Counted from the stretch's first letter, positions 45,015-55,447 are shown. The stretch is DNA of 64,000 nucleotides from Neisseriaceae bacterium ESL0693 (GCA_029433475.1 JAQTIE010000008.1:1-64000), one strand, 5' to 3'. Notes: a model not told the origin generated them from the letters alone. Made by a program: numbers and translations.

Positions 45015-46406
45015 TTAGTTGGATTCTGCCAGACGACGCAAAACCTCATCACGGCCAATCAATGCCAAGACAGCATCAATAGACGGCGTTTTGGCCGTAC
45101 CACACACAGCCAGGCGTAACGGCATCCCCAGTTTACCCATTTTGATGCCCTCGGCATCACAAAACGGTTTAAATAACGCATGAATGGATTCAGCGTCCCA
45201 TTGAGACAACGTGCCTAACCGCACAGCAAAGCGCTGCATTCTGGCCGGCGCCTCTTCATCCCAGTGTTTGCTTAATTCTTTTTCAGTCGGCGTGGTCTTC
45301 TGATAAAAATAAACACACTCATCCGCCAGCTGATTCAAATCCTGCACCCGTTCCCGCACCAGATCAATCACCTCGGTCAACACAGGCTGATCCGTAACTA
45401 CAATACCTTTTTGCTGCAAACGATCACGGACACTGTCGGCCAGACGATTCAGATCTGCCGCCTTAATATGCTGCGCATTCAGCCACAATAATTTTTCATG
45501 ATCAAAGCGGCTGGCTGACGGGCTGACATCTTTCAGATCAAACCACTCAATAAACTGCTGCATGGTAAAAAATTCATCATCGCCATGCCCCCAGCCCAGA
45601 CGAGCCAGATAATTCAGTAATGCCTCAGGCAGAATACCCTGACGATCATAATCCACCACACTGACCGCATCGCGCCGCTTACTCATCTTGGCGCCTTTTT
45701 CATTCAGAATCATCGGCAGATGAGCATATTCGGGCACCACCGCCCCCATGGCTTTCAGAATATTGATCTGTTTGGGGGTATTATTCACATGATCATCACC
45801 GCGAATCACTTGGGTAATGCCCATATCAAAGTCATCCACCACCACACAGAAATTATAAGTAGGCGTACCATCGGCACGCGCCAGAATCAAATCGTCCAGA
45901 TCATGATTGGCGATGGCAATCCGCCCTTTAACCAGATCATGCCAGACAGTTTCGCCTTCAAGCGGCATTTTAAAACGCACTACCGGCGCTATGCCTTCAG
46001 GCACTGCGGGCAATACCTTACCTTCTTCAGGGCGCCAGCGGCGGTCATACCAGAAATGTTCGCCCTTGGCCTCCGCCTCTTGGCGCATGGCTTCCAGTTC
46101 TTCCTTACTGGTATAGTCATAATAGGCATGGCCGGCGGCAATCAATTCTTGCAATACTTCTTTATAGCGATCAAACCGCCGGGTCTGATAAAAAGGACCT
46201 TCATCATAATCCATACCAACCCAGTGCATACCATCTAAAATGGCCTTTACCGAAGCTTCTGTAGAGCGTGCCAGATCGGTATCTTCAATTCTCAATACAA
46301 ACTGACCCTGATTTTTTCTGGCATAAGCCCAGGAAAACAGAGCAGTCCGGACACCACCAATATGTAAATAACCAGTGGGGCTGGGCGCAAAACGGGTACG
46401 TACCAT
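45015..46406 (-). CDS. gltX: glutamyl-tRNA synthetase
   Basis: Charges tRNA-Glu. From ATG 46406 it is 463 residues and starts MVRTRFAPSPTGYLHIGG, with the HIGH-type motif; an in-frame TTG four codons upstream is not needed. The KMSKS-type motif is KGAKMSKRRD near residue 238. The rest is the helical anticodon-binding domain. A single GluRS without extra domains fits a betaproteobacterial discriminating or non-discriminating enzyme; this cannot be decided by eye. It is divergent from the asparaginase gene, with about 110 nt between. Confidence 0.97.
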   Translation of the reverse strand: MVRTRFAPSPTGYLHIGGVRTALFSWAYARKNQGQFVLRIEDTDLARSTEASVKAILDGMHWVGMDYDEGPFYQTRRFDRYKEVLQELIAAGHAYYDYTSKEELEAMRQEAEAKGEHFWYDRRWRPEEGKVLPAVPEGIAPVVRFKMPLEGETVWHDLVKGRIAIANHDLDDLILARADGTPTYNFCVVVDDFDMGITQVIRGDDHVNNTPKQINILKAMGAVVPEYAHLPMILNEKGAKMSKRRDAVSVVDYDRQGILPEALLNYLARLGWGHGDDEFFTMQQFIEWFDLKDVSPSASRFDHEKLLWLNAQHIKAADLNRLADSVRDRLQQKGIVVTDQPVLTEVIDLVRERVQDLNQLADECVYFYQKTTPTEKELSKHWDEEAPARMQRFAVRLGTLSQWDAESIHALFKPFCDAEGIKMGKLGMPLRLAVCGTAKTPSIDAVLALIGRDEVLRRLAESN

Positions 46407-46514
46407 GGTTAAACTCAAATCATCAAAAACCGGTATTGTACGCGTATCCCTGACTGAACAAAACCCACCCCTGTGCTATGCTTATGGATACATTTTGTTA
46501 TTTTCCATTCCGCC

Positions 46515-47519
46515 ATGAATACTATCCGCAATATCGCCGTTTTTTATACTGGGGGCACCATTGGCATGAAACCCACTGCCGAGGGTCTGGCGCCAGCCAC
46601 TGATTTACATGATCTGGCCGCCCCGCTTTTTCAGGAATTCAGCCATCAACTACACTGTGACTGGTTTGTCAGTACCCCCTTGATTGATTCTTCCTCCGTC
46701 ACACTGGAAAACTGGCAACACTGGCTTAACTGGCTGGACCAGCAGCAAAATCATTATGACGGTTTTCTGATTCTGCATGGTACCGATACCTTGGCCTATA
46801 GCGCCAATATCATTGCTTTGGCCAGACCCGACTTTGCTAAACCCATCATATTAACGGGTGCTTTATGGCCTTTCAGTCAGCCTGACAGTGATGCACCGCT
46901 GAATTTACGCACCGCACTGGCCGCCTTTGCTCTTTCATTTGATCAGACGGCCATTGCTTTTAATGGCAAATTATGGCGCGCAGTAGGCAGCACCAAAATC
47001 AGCACCCAATGCGCCGATGGCTTTCAAACGCCTCATTTTGCGCCATTAGCCCACTGGTCAGCCAAAAAAGGCTGGTACAACCAGCAACTGCCTGCCCAAA
47101 TCAAGCCTGAGCAACCATCCTGCCAAGCCTGCAATCTTCATCCCGAAGTAAAAATCCATTGCTTTACCCTCACACCGGGCGCCAATATCGACATGATCAC
47201 CGCCAGCCTGAATCAGCACACACCGGATGGCGTTGTCCTGCAAACCTATGGCAACGGTAATGCCCCTGACAATGCCGCATTGTTACAGGCGCTCAAACAA
47301 TTAAATAAGCAAAACATTCCTGTATTGAATATCAGTCAGGTATTACAAGGGCAGGTTTCCGATACCTACGCCCAAGGACAGGCACTCCAGTCTTCTGGTG
47401 TGATTAATGCCGGCCAATGCAATCTGGAAACAGCGCAGGCTTTACTTACGCTTGCCGCCAGCAATCACTGGCCCAGACAAAAAATCATCCAGTGTCTGCA
47501 ACAACATCAGCTGATTTGA
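46515..47519 (+). CDS. asparaginase (type I, cytoplasmic)
   Basis: Hydrolyses asparagine to aspartate and ammonia. From ATG 46515 the protein is 334 residues and begins MNTIRNIAVFYTGGTIGM; the frame extends 14 codons upstream without support. The two catalytic threonine blocks are visible: FYTGGTIGMKPT near residue 12 and ILHGTDTLAYSA near 90. There is no signal peptide, so it is a cytoplasmic AnsA-like enzyme. It lies upstream of the GABA operon in the same direction but is separated from it by about 350 nt. Confidence 0.88.
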   Translation: MNTIRNIAVFYTGGTIGMKPTAEGLAPATDLHDLAAPLFQEFSHQLHCDWFVSTPLIDSSSVTLENWQHWLNWLDQQQNHYDGFLILHGTDTLAYSANIIALARPDFAKPIILTGALWPFSQPDSDAPLNLRTALAAFALSFDQTAIAFNGKLWRAVGSTKISTQCADGFQTPHFAPLAHWSAKKGWYNQQLPAQIKPEQPSCQACNLHPEVKIHCFTLTPGANIDMITASLNQHTPDGVVLQTYGNGNAPDNAALLQALKQLNKQNIPVLNISQVLQGQVSDTYAQGQALQSSGVINAGQCNLETAQALLTLAASNHWPRQKIIQCLQQHQLI

Positions 47520-47627
47520 TTAATGCCAATATCATTGGTGATTGGTATTATTCATTATATTTAAATAGATATCATTAAATCCATAAATAATGCCAATAGC
47601 GTATAAATTATTTACATTTCAATACAC

Positions 47628-47667
47628 TGCACCATCTGGTGCAAACATCTGTATTGATAATATCAAT
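47628..47667. promoter_or_regulatory. two adjacent palindromes, candidate operators of the gab operon
   Basis: TGCACC-ATCT-GGTGCA (47628-47643) and ATTGAT-AAT-ATCAAT (47653-47667) lie 9 nt apart in the 356-nt gap before gabT. The second fits the T-N11-A pattern of LysR-type sites. The rest of the gap (47520-47875) is AT-rich and holds no gene. No regulator gene is next to the operon, so the acting protein is unknown. Confidence 0.42.
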
Positions 47668-47875
47668 CAGTCACTTTTTATATCGCTTTTTTGTGCCAGA
47701 AAAATTAATATACACCTCTTTGCATCACGTGATTGACAGCATGAATATAACCACGTAATTTATAAGGTTGCATTAAAAAGGATTCTATACTGTTTCCGAA
47801 AAAATAAACAATCAGATATATATCTGAATAATAGGTAAAACATTGCCCTACAGGCTCCCTCATCAAGGAATTTTT

Positions 47876-49150
47876 ATGAGTGATTTAAGTAAAGTACGTC
47901 AACGTCAATTAGCTGCTGCACCGCGCGGTGTGGGCTTCATGTGTGATTTTTATATCGATCATGCCAAAAACGCTGAATTCTGGAGCACAGAGGGCAAACG
48001 ATACATCGATTTTGCTGGTGGTATCGGCGTACTGAACACCGGACATCTGCATCCCAAAGTTCAGGCAGCGGTAGCTGAACAATTACAAAAATTCTCTCAT
48101 ACCTGTTTCAATACAGTACCTTATGAACTATATGCCGCGGTAGCTGAAAAAATCAATGCCCGCGCCCCCATCGAAGGCGACAAACGCACCATGTTTGTTA
48201 CCTCAGGTGCCGAAGCGGTTGAGAATGCGGTTAAAATCGCCCGCGCCTATACCAAACGCCGTGGCGTGATTGCATTTAATGGCGCCTTTCATGGTCGTAC
48301 CAACCTGACCATGGCGCTCACTGGTAAAGTAGCTCCTTATAAAATTGATTTCGGACCTTTCCCAGCCGACATCATTCATGCCCCTTATCCGAATGAATTG
48401 CATGGTGTCAGCATCGAAGCCGCATTGGAAGGCCTGAAACAGATATTTAAATGCCATATCCAGCCTACCGATATCGCCGCCATCATCATTGAAGTGATTC
48501 AGGGTGAAGGTGGTTTCAATGTCACACCCGATGCATTCCTGAAAGCTTTGCGTCAGATTGCAGACGAACACGGTATTGTATTGATTTTTGACGAAGTACA
48601 ATCCGGCTTTGCCCGTACCGGCAAAATGTTTGCCACCGAACACATGTCGGTTAAGCCTGACCTGATCACCATGGCCAAATCACTGGCCGGCGGTTTCCCC
48701 TTGTCTGGCGTTGTGGGTAAAGAAGCCATTATGAATGCGCCTGTAGTCGGCGGTCTGGGCGGCACTTATGCCGGCAGTCCTCTGGGTCTGGCCGCAGCCA
48801 ATGCCGTTATCGACGTTATTGAAGAAGAAAAACTGTGTGAGCGCGCCAATACACTGGGGGAACGCCTCAAAGAGCGCTTCAGCCAATTGAAAGCCGATAT
48901 CCCGGCCATTGCCGATATCCGCGGTCTGGGCTCTATGGTAGCGATTGAATTAACCCAACCCGGCACCGGCGAACCTAATGCCGAACTGACTAAAAAAGTG
49001 CAGCAGATTGCTCTGGAAAATGGTCTGATGTTCCTCACCTGTGGTCAGTATTACAACGTGATTCGTTTCCTCTATCCGCTGACCATTGAAGACGCCGTTT
49101 TTGATGAAGCACTGGATATTCTTGAAGCTGCTTTGCGTCAGGCACAATAA
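47876..49150 (+). CDS. gabT: 4-aminobutyrate aminotransferase
   Basis: Moves the amino group of GABA to 2-oxoglutarate, giving succinic semialdehyde and glutamate. From ATG 47876 (AAGGAA just ahead) it is 424 residues, starting [18 protein letters not shown] as GabT proteins do. PLP-binding parts: [15 protein letters not shown] near residue 106, [14 protein letters not shown] near 240 and Lys268 in [16 protein letters not shown]. First gene of a gabT-gabD-gabP block; the match of the next two genes makes GABA the likely substrate over other omega-amino acids. Confidence 0.93.
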   Translation: MSDLSKVRQRQLAAAPRGVGFMCDFYIDHAKNAEFWSTEGKRYIDFAGGIGVLNTGHLHPKVQAAVAEQLQKFSHTCFNTVPYELYAAVAEKINARAPIEGDKRTMFVTSGAEAVENAVKIARAYTKRRGVIAFNGAFHGRTNLTMALTGKVAPYKIDFGPFPADIIHAPYPNELHGVSIEAALEGLKQIFKCHIQPTDIAAIIIEVIQGEGGFNVTPDAFLKALRQIADEHGIVLIFDEVQSGFARTGKMFATEHMSVKPDLITMAKSLAGGFPLSGVVGKEAIMNAPVVGGLGGTYAGSPLGLAAANAVIDVIEEEKLCERANTLGERLKERFSQLKADIPAIADIRGLGSMVAIELTQPGTGEPNAELTKKVQQIALENGLMFLTCGQYYNVIRFLYPLTIEDAVFDEALDILEAALRQAQ

Positions 49151-49236
49151 AACTGATCGGGCAGATCATTCCATCATTAATTTTAATCATCAGAATGATC
49201 TGCTGTTTATTGTTTTCATCCCGCAAGGAATCCGGA

Positions 49237-50694
49237 ATGCAATTGAATCATCCCAACCTGCTTAAAACACAATGTTACATTAACGGCACATGGCTTGATG
49301 CCGATAATAAAGGTGTGATCGCGGTCACCAACCCGGCCACCGGCGAACACATTGCCGATGTCCCCAATATGAATAGCGCTGAAGCTACCCGCGCCGTAGC
49401 CGCAGCACAGGCTGCTCTCAAACCCTGGCAAGCCAAAACCGCGAAAGAACGCAGTGTATTATTGCGCCGCTGGTTTGACCTGATGATGCAACATCAGGAT
49501 GATCTGGCTAAAATTCTGACGTTAGAACAAGGTAAACCACTGGCTGAAGCCAAAGGCGAAATTGCCTATGGCGCTTCTTATCTGGAATGGTATGCCGAAG
49601 AAGCCAAACGGATTTATGGCGACACCATACCGGCGCCTGCCAACGATAAACGCATTGTGGTATTAAAACAGCCCATTGGTGTGTGTGCAGCGATTACCCC
49701 ATGGAATTTCCCCAATGCCATGATCACGCGTAAAATCGCCCCTGCTCTGGCGGCAGGCTGTACCTTTGTTATTCGTCCGGCCTCACAAACGCCGCTGTCT
49801 GCCCTGGCCATTGCACAGCTGGCTGAAGAAGCCGGTATTCCAGCCGGTGTAGTCAACGTCATCACCGGCAGCTCAACCGCCATCGGTAAAGTGCTGACCG
49901 AAGACGACCGCGTGAAAAAATTCAGTTTTACTGGTTCTACCGAAGTTGGCCGTCAGCTGATTGCCCAATGTGCCGGCACAGTTAAAAAAGTCTCCATGGA
50001 ACTGGGCGGCAATGCTCCCTTTATCGTTTTCAATGATGCGGATATTGATGCCGCAGTTGAAGGCGCCATGATTTCCAAATTCCGTAATGCCGGTCAGACC
50101 TGTGTCTGCACCAATCGCTTTTATGTACAATCCGGCGTGTATGATCAATTTGTACAGAAATTGTCGCAGGCAGTACAACAGCTGCATATTGGTAATGGTC
50201 TGGATCAGCAGACCACCGTTGGCCCTTTAATTGATGCCAGTGCCATCAGTAAAGTACAGCAGCACATCAATGACGCCGTCAGCAAAGGTGCCGAAATTGT
50301 GACCGGTGGCGCTGTGGCAGCACAGGGTGATCTGTTTTTCCAGCCGACTGTCCTTAAAAATGTCACCCAAGAGATGCACGTAGCCAAAGAAGAAACTTTT
50401 GGCCCGCTGGCACCGGTATTCCGGTTTGACAATGAAGAAGAAGTGATTCAATGGGCCAATGACACCGAATTTGGTCTTGCCGCTTACTTCTATAGTCGTG
50501 ATATTGGCCGTATTGTCCGCACCAGCGAACAACTGGAATATGGCATGGTGGCCATCAACACCGGTTTACTGTCTAACGAAGCCGCACCTTTTGGCGGCGT
50601 AAAACAATCCGGCTTGGGTCGTGAAGGTTCCAGATACGGCATTGAAGATTATCTGGAAATCAAATATCTGTTACTGGCCGGCCTGAATCAGTAA
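49237..50694 (+). CDS. gabD: succinate-semialdehyde dehydrogenase (NADP+)
   Basis: Oxidises succinic semialdehyde to succinate, feeding GABA carbon into the TCA cycle. From ATG 49237 (AAGGAA upstream) it has 485 residues. Catalytic residues are Glu255 in [10 protein letters not shown] and Cys289 in [12 protein letters not shown], the double-Cys pattern typical of GabD. The cofactor loop [11 protein letters not shown] and the C-terminal [14 protein letters not shown] are present. It follows gabT by 86 nt. A hairpin with a T run lies directly after the stop, between gabD and gabP. Confidence 0.95.
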   Translation: MQLNHPNLLKTQCYINGTWLDADNKGVIAVTNPATGEHIADVPNMNSAEATRAVAAAQAALKPWQAKTAKERSVLLRRWFDLMMQHQDDLAKILTLEQGKPLAEAKGEIAYGASYLEWYAEEAKRIYGDTIPAPANDKRIVVLKQPIGVCAAITPWNFPNAMITRKIAPALAAGCTFVIRPASQTPLSALAIAQLAEEAGIPAGVVNVITGSSTAIGKVLTEDDRVKKFSFTGSTEVGRQLIAQCAGTVKKVSMELGGNAPFIVFNDADIDAAVEGAMISKFRNAGQTCVCTNRFYVQSGVYDQFVQKLSQAVQQLHIGNGLDQQTTVGPLIDASAISKVQQHINDAVSKGAEIVTGGAVAAQGDLFFQPTVLKNVTQEMHVAKEETFGPLAPVFRFDNEEEVIQWANDTEFGLAAYFYSRDIGRIVRTSEQLEYGMVAINTGLLSNEAAPFGGVKQSGLGREGSRYGIEDYLEIKYLLLAGLNQ

Positions 50695-50710
50695 ATGCTT
50701 CATCAACCAA

Positions 50711-50744
50711 ACGGCAACCCGCTTTCTGGTGCTGCCGTTTTTTA
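50711..50744 (+). terminator. terminator or attenuator between gabD and gabP
   Basis: ACGGCA (50711-50716) and TGCCGT (50733-50738) form a hairpin followed by TTTTTTAT. gabP, 109 nt further on, is thus either read through at a reduced level or has its own promoter. Confidence 0.72.
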
Positions 50745-50852
50745 TGTGTCTGATAACAATAGCTGATAAAAAATGAATAGTATGATTTTTTGCCGTTCTT
50801 TGGCATTATCGTCAAAGTATCTGGTCTTTGTATTAACCAAGGAGGCACCTGC

Positions 50853-52241
50853 TTGAGCACCACATCATCAAATGAATTGAAACATGGACTCAAATCACGT
50901 CATTTAACCATGATTTCCATCGCCGGCGTGATCGGCGGCGCACTGTTTATTGGTTCTGGTAGCGTGATTTACAATACCGGCCCTGCTGCCTTTTTAGCCT
51001 ATGCCGTGGGCGGTTTTCTGGTCATGCTCATCATGCGTATGCTGGGTGAAATGGCCGTAGCCCATCCGGACAGCGGCTCTTTCTCCACCTATGCCGATGT
51101 AGCCATTGGTCGCTGGGCCGGCTTTACCGTTGGCTGGCTTTACTGGTATTTCTGGGCTTTGCTGATGGGCTGGGAAGCCTATGTAGCCGGAAAAATTCTC
51201 AATGAATGGTTTCCGATGATCCCGATCTGGGGTTATATGCTGGTGGTGATCATCTCATTGGTTATCGTCAATATGCTTGACGTTAAAAATTATGGCGAAT
51301 TTGAATTCTGGTTTGCCCTGATTAAAGTAGTGGCCATTGTGCTCTTTCTCATTATCGGCAGTCTGGCCATCATGCATCTTTGGCCTTGGGGCAATGCCGA
51401 TACGCAAGGCTTAAAGCATCTGACCAGTCAGGGCTTTTTACCTCATGGTTTTCCTGCTGCCGTCACCGCCTTACTCGGCGTCATGTTTGCCTATATCGGC
51501 GCAGAAATCGTTACCGTGGCCGCAGCAGAATCCGCCAATCCCGCCAAAGAAATCCAGAAAGCCACCAAATCAGTGGTCTGGCGTATCATTCTGTTTTATG
51601 TCGGTTCCATTTTCATCACGGTTTGTCTGATTCCCTATAATGATCCTCATCTGAAAGATCCTACCTGGGGCACATACAGCGTGGTACTGACCAATCTGGG
51701 CATTCCACAAGCCAGACATATTGTGAATTTTGTAGTACTGACTTCAGTATTAAGCTGTTTTAATTCTGCCCTCTATACCTGCTCGCGCATGCTATTCTCA
51801 CTGGCAAACCGAGGCGATGCCCATGCCATCATGGCACGCACCGGCAAAAACGGCAGCCCGCAAATCGGCGTAGTGATTTCATGTTTATTTGCCCTGCTGG
51901 CCGTCTACCTGACCGCCACCGCCAAGATGAATGTCTATGATGTTTTAATGACAGCAACCGGTACAGTAGCATTGTACGTTTATCTGGCCATCAGCTGCTC
52001 GCAACTGTGTCTGCGCAAAAAGATGGAAGCGCAGGGTCAGACCCTCAGTTTTAAAATGTGGTGTTTTCCCTGGCTGACTTATCTGGTCATCGCCACCATC
52101 GTGGGCGCCATCATCATCATGATTTTTGAAGGCACCTACCGTAAAGAAGTATGCTATACCTCTTTATTGGCCGCCATTATTGTCTGCATGGGGTTTGTGG
52201 CGCAAAAGCTGCACACAGGAAAAAACAAAACCCCACATTAA
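50853..52241 (+). CDS. gabP: GABA permease GabP (APC family)
   Basis: A 462-residue, 12-helix amino-acid transporter, closely like E. coli GabP over its length: LKSRHLTMISIAGVIGGALF at the start, FSTYADVAIGRWAGFTVGWL, KNYGEFEFWFALIKV and SALYTCSRMLFSLANRGDA. The start is a TTG at 50853, placed seven bases behind a perfect AAGGAGG; the longer frame from 50790 has no such site. It supplies substrate for gabT and gabD and completes the GABA-use operon. A terminator follows. Confidence 0.92.
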   Translation: MSTTSSNELKHGLKSRHLTMISIAGVIGGALFIGSGSVIYNTGPAAFLAYAVGGFLVMLIMRMLGEMAVAHPDSGSFSTYADVAIGRWAGFTVGWLYWYFWALLMGWEAYVAGKILNEWFPMIPIWGYMLVVIISLVIVNMLDVKNYGEFEFWFALIKVVAIVLFLIIGSLAIMHLWPWGNADTQGLKHLTSQGFLPHGFPAAVTALLGVMFAYIGAEIVTVAAAESANPAKEIQKATKSVVWRIILFYVGSIFITVCLIPYNDPHLKDPTWGTYSVVLTNLGIPQARHIVNFVVLTSVLSCFNSALYTCSRMLFSLANRGDAHAIMARTGKNGSPQIGVVISCLFALLAVYLTATAKMNVYDVLMTATGTVALYVYLAISCSQLCLRKKMEAQGQTLSFKMWCFPWLTYLVIATIVGAIIIMIFEGTYRKEVCYTSLLAAIIVCMGFVAQKLHTGKNKTPH

Positions 52242-52263
52242 AAATCAGTCACATACTGATCAT

Positions 52264-52292
52264 AAAAGCCGGATATTTTATCCGGCTTTTTT
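52264..52292 (+). terminator. Rho-independent terminator of gabP
   Basis: AAAAGCCGGATA-TTT-TATCCGGCTTTTTT, a perfect 12-bp inverted repeat with T run, 22 nt after the gabP stop. Confidence 0.93.
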
Positions 52293-52410
52293 CTGGTCTC
52301 AGCAAGTTTAATAAACCATATATATAAAAATGATGCTTCTCCCGCCGCCAATCCATCAATTCAGCCTATAATAGCCGTTCCGTTTTAGTTATCCCTATAG
52401 AAAACCTGTC

Positions 52411-53658
52411 ATGATCACCTTATCACAATGTCAACAATGGGATCAGCAAGACCCTCTGGCTCATTTTAAACCACAATTCAATCTGCCAGACCATATTATT
52501 TATCTGGATGGCAATTCACTGGGTGCCCAGCCCAAAGAAGCCCTTAGCTGTAGTCAGCACGTTTTACAAAAAGAATGGGCGCAAGGACTGATTGGTAGCT
52601 GGAACAGTGCCGGCTGGTGGGATCTGCCGGTAAAACTGGGCGATAAAATCGGCCAGCTCATCGGTGCCAAGACTGGTGAAACCATCGTGACCGACACCAC
52701 CAGCCTGAATCTATTCAAAGTACTGTCAACTGCTTTACAGATTCAACAGAAAGCACCAGAGCGTCAGCTGATTATTGCGGAAAAAGATGTTTTCCCGACT
52801 GATATTTACATGATCCAAGGCCTGATCAGCATCATGGGCAAAGCGTATCAGCTCCGATTGATTGACGGGCCTGAAGACTTGGCGCATGTACTCAATGAGC
52901 ACACGGCCGCGGTGGTGCTGTCACACGTTAACTATCGCACTGGCTACCTGTATAACATGCATCAGACCAATGATCTGATTCACCAGCATGGCGCCCTGGC
53001 CATCTGGGATTTATGCCATTCCATCGGTGCTTTGCCCATTGATCTGAACCATGATGGCGCTGATTTTGCGGTTGGTTGTACTTACAAATATTTAAACGGC
53101 GGCCCGGGTGCCCCGGCCATGTTGTGGGCAGCAGCCAGACATCAGACTCAAAGCATGCAACCCTTATCCGGCTGGTGGGGACATCAGCGCCCTTTCGATA
53201 TGGCCACAAGCTACACCCCTGCGGATAATATTCGCCGCTATTTATGCGGCACTCAGCCCATTGTCTCCATGAAACTGATTGAATGCGGAGTAGACCTGTT
53301 TTTACAAACCAATATGCAGACCATCCGCACCAAATCATTGCAACTGACCGATTTACTGATTCAGCTTATTCAGCAGGAATGCGCCGGTTATGGCCTGGAA
53401 ATCATTACCCCGAGAGAACATCAGCATCGTGGCAGTCATGTCAGCCTGCGCCATCAGGAAGGCTATGCCATAGTACAAGCATTGATTCAGCGCGGCGTGA
53501 TTGGTGACTATCGCGAACCCGAAGTCATCCGTCTGGGCATCACCCCGCTTTACCTGAGCCACAGCGATGTCTGGCATGCGGTACAACACCTGAAAGAAGT
53601 ATTACAGCATAAAGAATGGGATCAGCCACAATACCATACCCGCGGGCAGGTTACCTGA
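52411..53658 (+). CDS. kynU: kynureninase
   Basis: A 415-residue PLP enzyme that splits kynurenine into anthranilate and alanine. It starts with the family wording DPLAHFKPQFNLPDHIIYLDGNSLG, PLP phosphate contact is near TDTTSLNLFK, and the Schiff-base Lys226 is in GCTYKYLNGGPGAP; HVNYRTGYLYNM is a family landmark in the middle. Neither tryptophan dioxygenase nor formylkynurenine hydrolase lies nearby, so it probably works on imported kynurenine. The next gene, 80 nt downstream, is an amino-acid permease that may import it. TATAAT at 52367-52372 may be its -10 box. Confidence 0.93.
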   Translation: MITLSQCQQWDQQDPLAHFKPQFNLPDHIIYLDGNSLGAQPKEALSCSQHVLQKEWAQGLIGSWNSAGWWDLPVKLGDKIGQLIGAKTGETIVTDTTSLNLFKVLSTALQIQQKAPERQLIIAEKDVFPTDIYMIQGLISIMGKAYQLRLIDGPEDLAHVLNEHTAAVVLSHVNYRTGYLYNMHQTNDLIHQHGALAIWDLCHSIGALPIDLNHDGADFAVGCTYKYLNGGPGAPAMLWAAARHQTQSMQPLSGWWGHQRPFDMATSYTPADNIRRYLCGTQPIVSMKLIECGVDLFLQTNMQTIRTKSLQLTDLLIQLIQQECAGYGLEIITPREHQHRGSHVSLRHQEGYAIVQALIQRGVIGDYREPEVIRLGITPLYLSHSDVWHAVQHLKEVLQHKEWDQPQYHTRGQVT

Positions 53659-53738
53659 ATCTGTCAGCATGATCTCCTGAAACAGACTGAGTAATACCTC
53701 AGTCTGATCAACATCTATTCGCTCATTCAAGGATACTC

Positions 53739-55112
53739 ATGAAGTCATTTGAGCAACTTCAATGCCGTGAAACCGGTCTGCACAAAAAATTATCCTCGCG
53801 CCAGATGAGCATGATTGCCATCGGCAGCGCCATGGGTACCGGTTTATTTCTGGGCAGCAAATTTGCCATCGGCTTTGCCGGCCCTGCGGTAGTCATCAGC
53901 TACGCCATCGGTGCTCTCATCACTCTGATTCTGATTGCCTGCCTGACTGAAATGACCATTCAGCACCCCACTACCGGCTCATTTGCCACTTATGCAGAAT
54001 ACTATATCCATCCACTGGCCGGTTTTCTGGTGCGCTATTGCTACTGGATCTGCAATGTATTGGCCATTGGTACCGAAGTATTGGCCATTGCTGACTATAT
54101 GAAATTCTGGTTTCCCGACATCAGCACCTGGTTATGGATTATCCTGTTTCCAGCCATCCTGGTATGTATCAATGCTTATAGTGTGAACACATTCGGCTCT
54201 ATCGAATACTGGTTTTCCGCGATTAAGATTTTTGCCATCATCGCTTTTATCATTCTAACCAGTTGTTTACTCTTCACTCATTCTCATCCGGCACAAATCC
54301 GCCATCATTTATTTGACTTCGGTGGCTTTGCACCTCATGGTTTTAATGGCATCTGGATGGGCGTGATTATTTCCATTTTCAGTTTTTTAGGCATAGAAAT
54401 GATTGCCATTGCCGCCGGTGAAGCCAAAGAACCGGAAAAAGCCATCAAATATGCCTTTAAAGCCACTTTGGTTCGATTATTTCTATTTTATCTACTGACA
54501 TTAGCACTTATCGTGGCTTTGGTACCCTGGCCGCAACTGGTGCAGCAAAGCAATAGCCCCTTTGTCAGCGTTATGCAAAGCCTGAATATTCCCTTTGCTG
54601 CCAGCATACTGAATTTTATTGTGATTATTGCCGCACTTTCGGCCATGAATAGCATGTTGTACATCACAACCCGCATGTTATTCAGTCTGTCACGCGCCAG
54701 ACAGGCACCTGCTTTCTTTGGTCAGGTTAATCCGCGCGGGGTACCTGTTTATGCGCTACTGCTCTCTTCAGCCGGTATTGCCGTAGCAGTGATGGTGCAT
54801 CTGGCCAAACCAGAAACCGCGTTTCCGGTCATGATGGCCTTGGCCATGTTCGGGGCATTATTCAGCTGGGGCATGATTTTTGTCAGTCATTTGTTTTTCC
54901 GCTTCAGATTGCATCAGCAAAATATCGCCGTTAAATTCCGCCTGCCCGGCTTTCCACTCACCAGCCTCGCCGGTCTGCTGGCCATTATCGCCATCCTCAT
55001 CTCCACCTGGTATGAACCGCAGTTTCACGCCACTTTATTATTTGGCTTACCGTTTATCCTATTGCTTATAGGGATTTATGGCATAAAACACCGCTACCAT
55101 AATAAACATTAA
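53739..55112 (+). CDS. amino-acid permease (APC superfamily, AAT family)
   Basis: A 457-residue, 12-helix transporter of the amino acid transporter family 2.A.3.1: LHKKLSSRQMSMIAIGSAMGTG near residue 15, FATYAEYYIHPLAGFLVRYCYW, and the GFNGIWMGVIISIFSFLGIEM consensus area around 200-220. Nearest characterised relatives by wording are ProY, AnsP and aromatic amino-acid permeases; the substrate cannot be fixed by eye. It follows kynU by 80 nt in the same direction, which makes kynurenine or tryptophan a reasonable guess. An inverted repeat follows its stop. Confidence 0.85.
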   Translation: MKSFEQLQCRETGLHKKLSSRQMSMIAIGSAMGTGLFLGSKFAIGFAGPAVVISYAIGALITLILIACLTEMTIQHPTTGSFATYAEYYIHPLAGFLVRYCYWICNVLAIGTEVLAIADYMKFWFPDISTWLWIILFPAILVCINAYSVNTFGSIEYWFSAIKIFAIIAFIILTSCLLFTHSHPAQIRHHLFDFGGFAPHGFNGIWMGVIISIFSFLGIEMIAIAAGEAKEPEKAIKYAFKATLVRLFLFYLLTLALIVALVPWPQLVQQSNSPFVSVMQSLNIPFAASILNFIVIIAALSAMNSMLYITTRMLFSLSRARQAPAFFGQVNPRGVPVYALLLSSAGIAVAVMVHLAKPETAFPVMMALAMFGALFSWGMIFVSHLFFRFRLHQQNIAVKFRLPGFPLTSLAGLLAIIAILISTWYEPQFHATLLFGLPFILLLIGIYGIKHRYHNKH

Positions 55113-55121
55113 CTTGATATT

Positions 55122-55170
55122 GACCGATGATGTTTACATTGCTGACACACAGAATCATCATCGGTCTTTA
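55122..55170 (+). terminator. inverted repeat ending the kynU-permease unit
   Basis: GACCGATGATG (55122-55132) and CATCATCGGTC (55156-55166) are perfect complements around a 23-nt loop, followed by TTTAA. The rest of the 360-nt gap up to the htpG stop is AT-rich and contains no gene. Confidence 0.6.
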
Positions 55171-55416
55171 ACTAATTTATTCTGCTGATGGTCTGGTTTT
55201 GGTATTCTTCAGACCATTGATCTCATTAAAAATATATTTTTCAGTATTTTTTATCATTATATCTGCATTTTTAATCCATTCTGTTTAACATGAATATCAG
55301 ATAATTTAATTTGCATAAAAATGAATATCAAGGTCTCAGCTATCTAAATAAAATAATCTGAATAGTATGTACATTTTTGATCGCAGTTTAATCATCCCTA
55401 AGAAAAAAGCATTAAA

Positions 55417-55447
55417 AAACCACCCGAATCAATGATTCAGATGGTTT
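55417..55447 (-). terminator. Rho-independent terminator of htpG
   Basis: Minus strand: AAACCATCTGAATCA pairs with TGATTCGGGTGGTTT with a small internal mismatch, followed by TTTTTTAAT. About 28 nt past the htpG stop. Confidence 0.8.
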
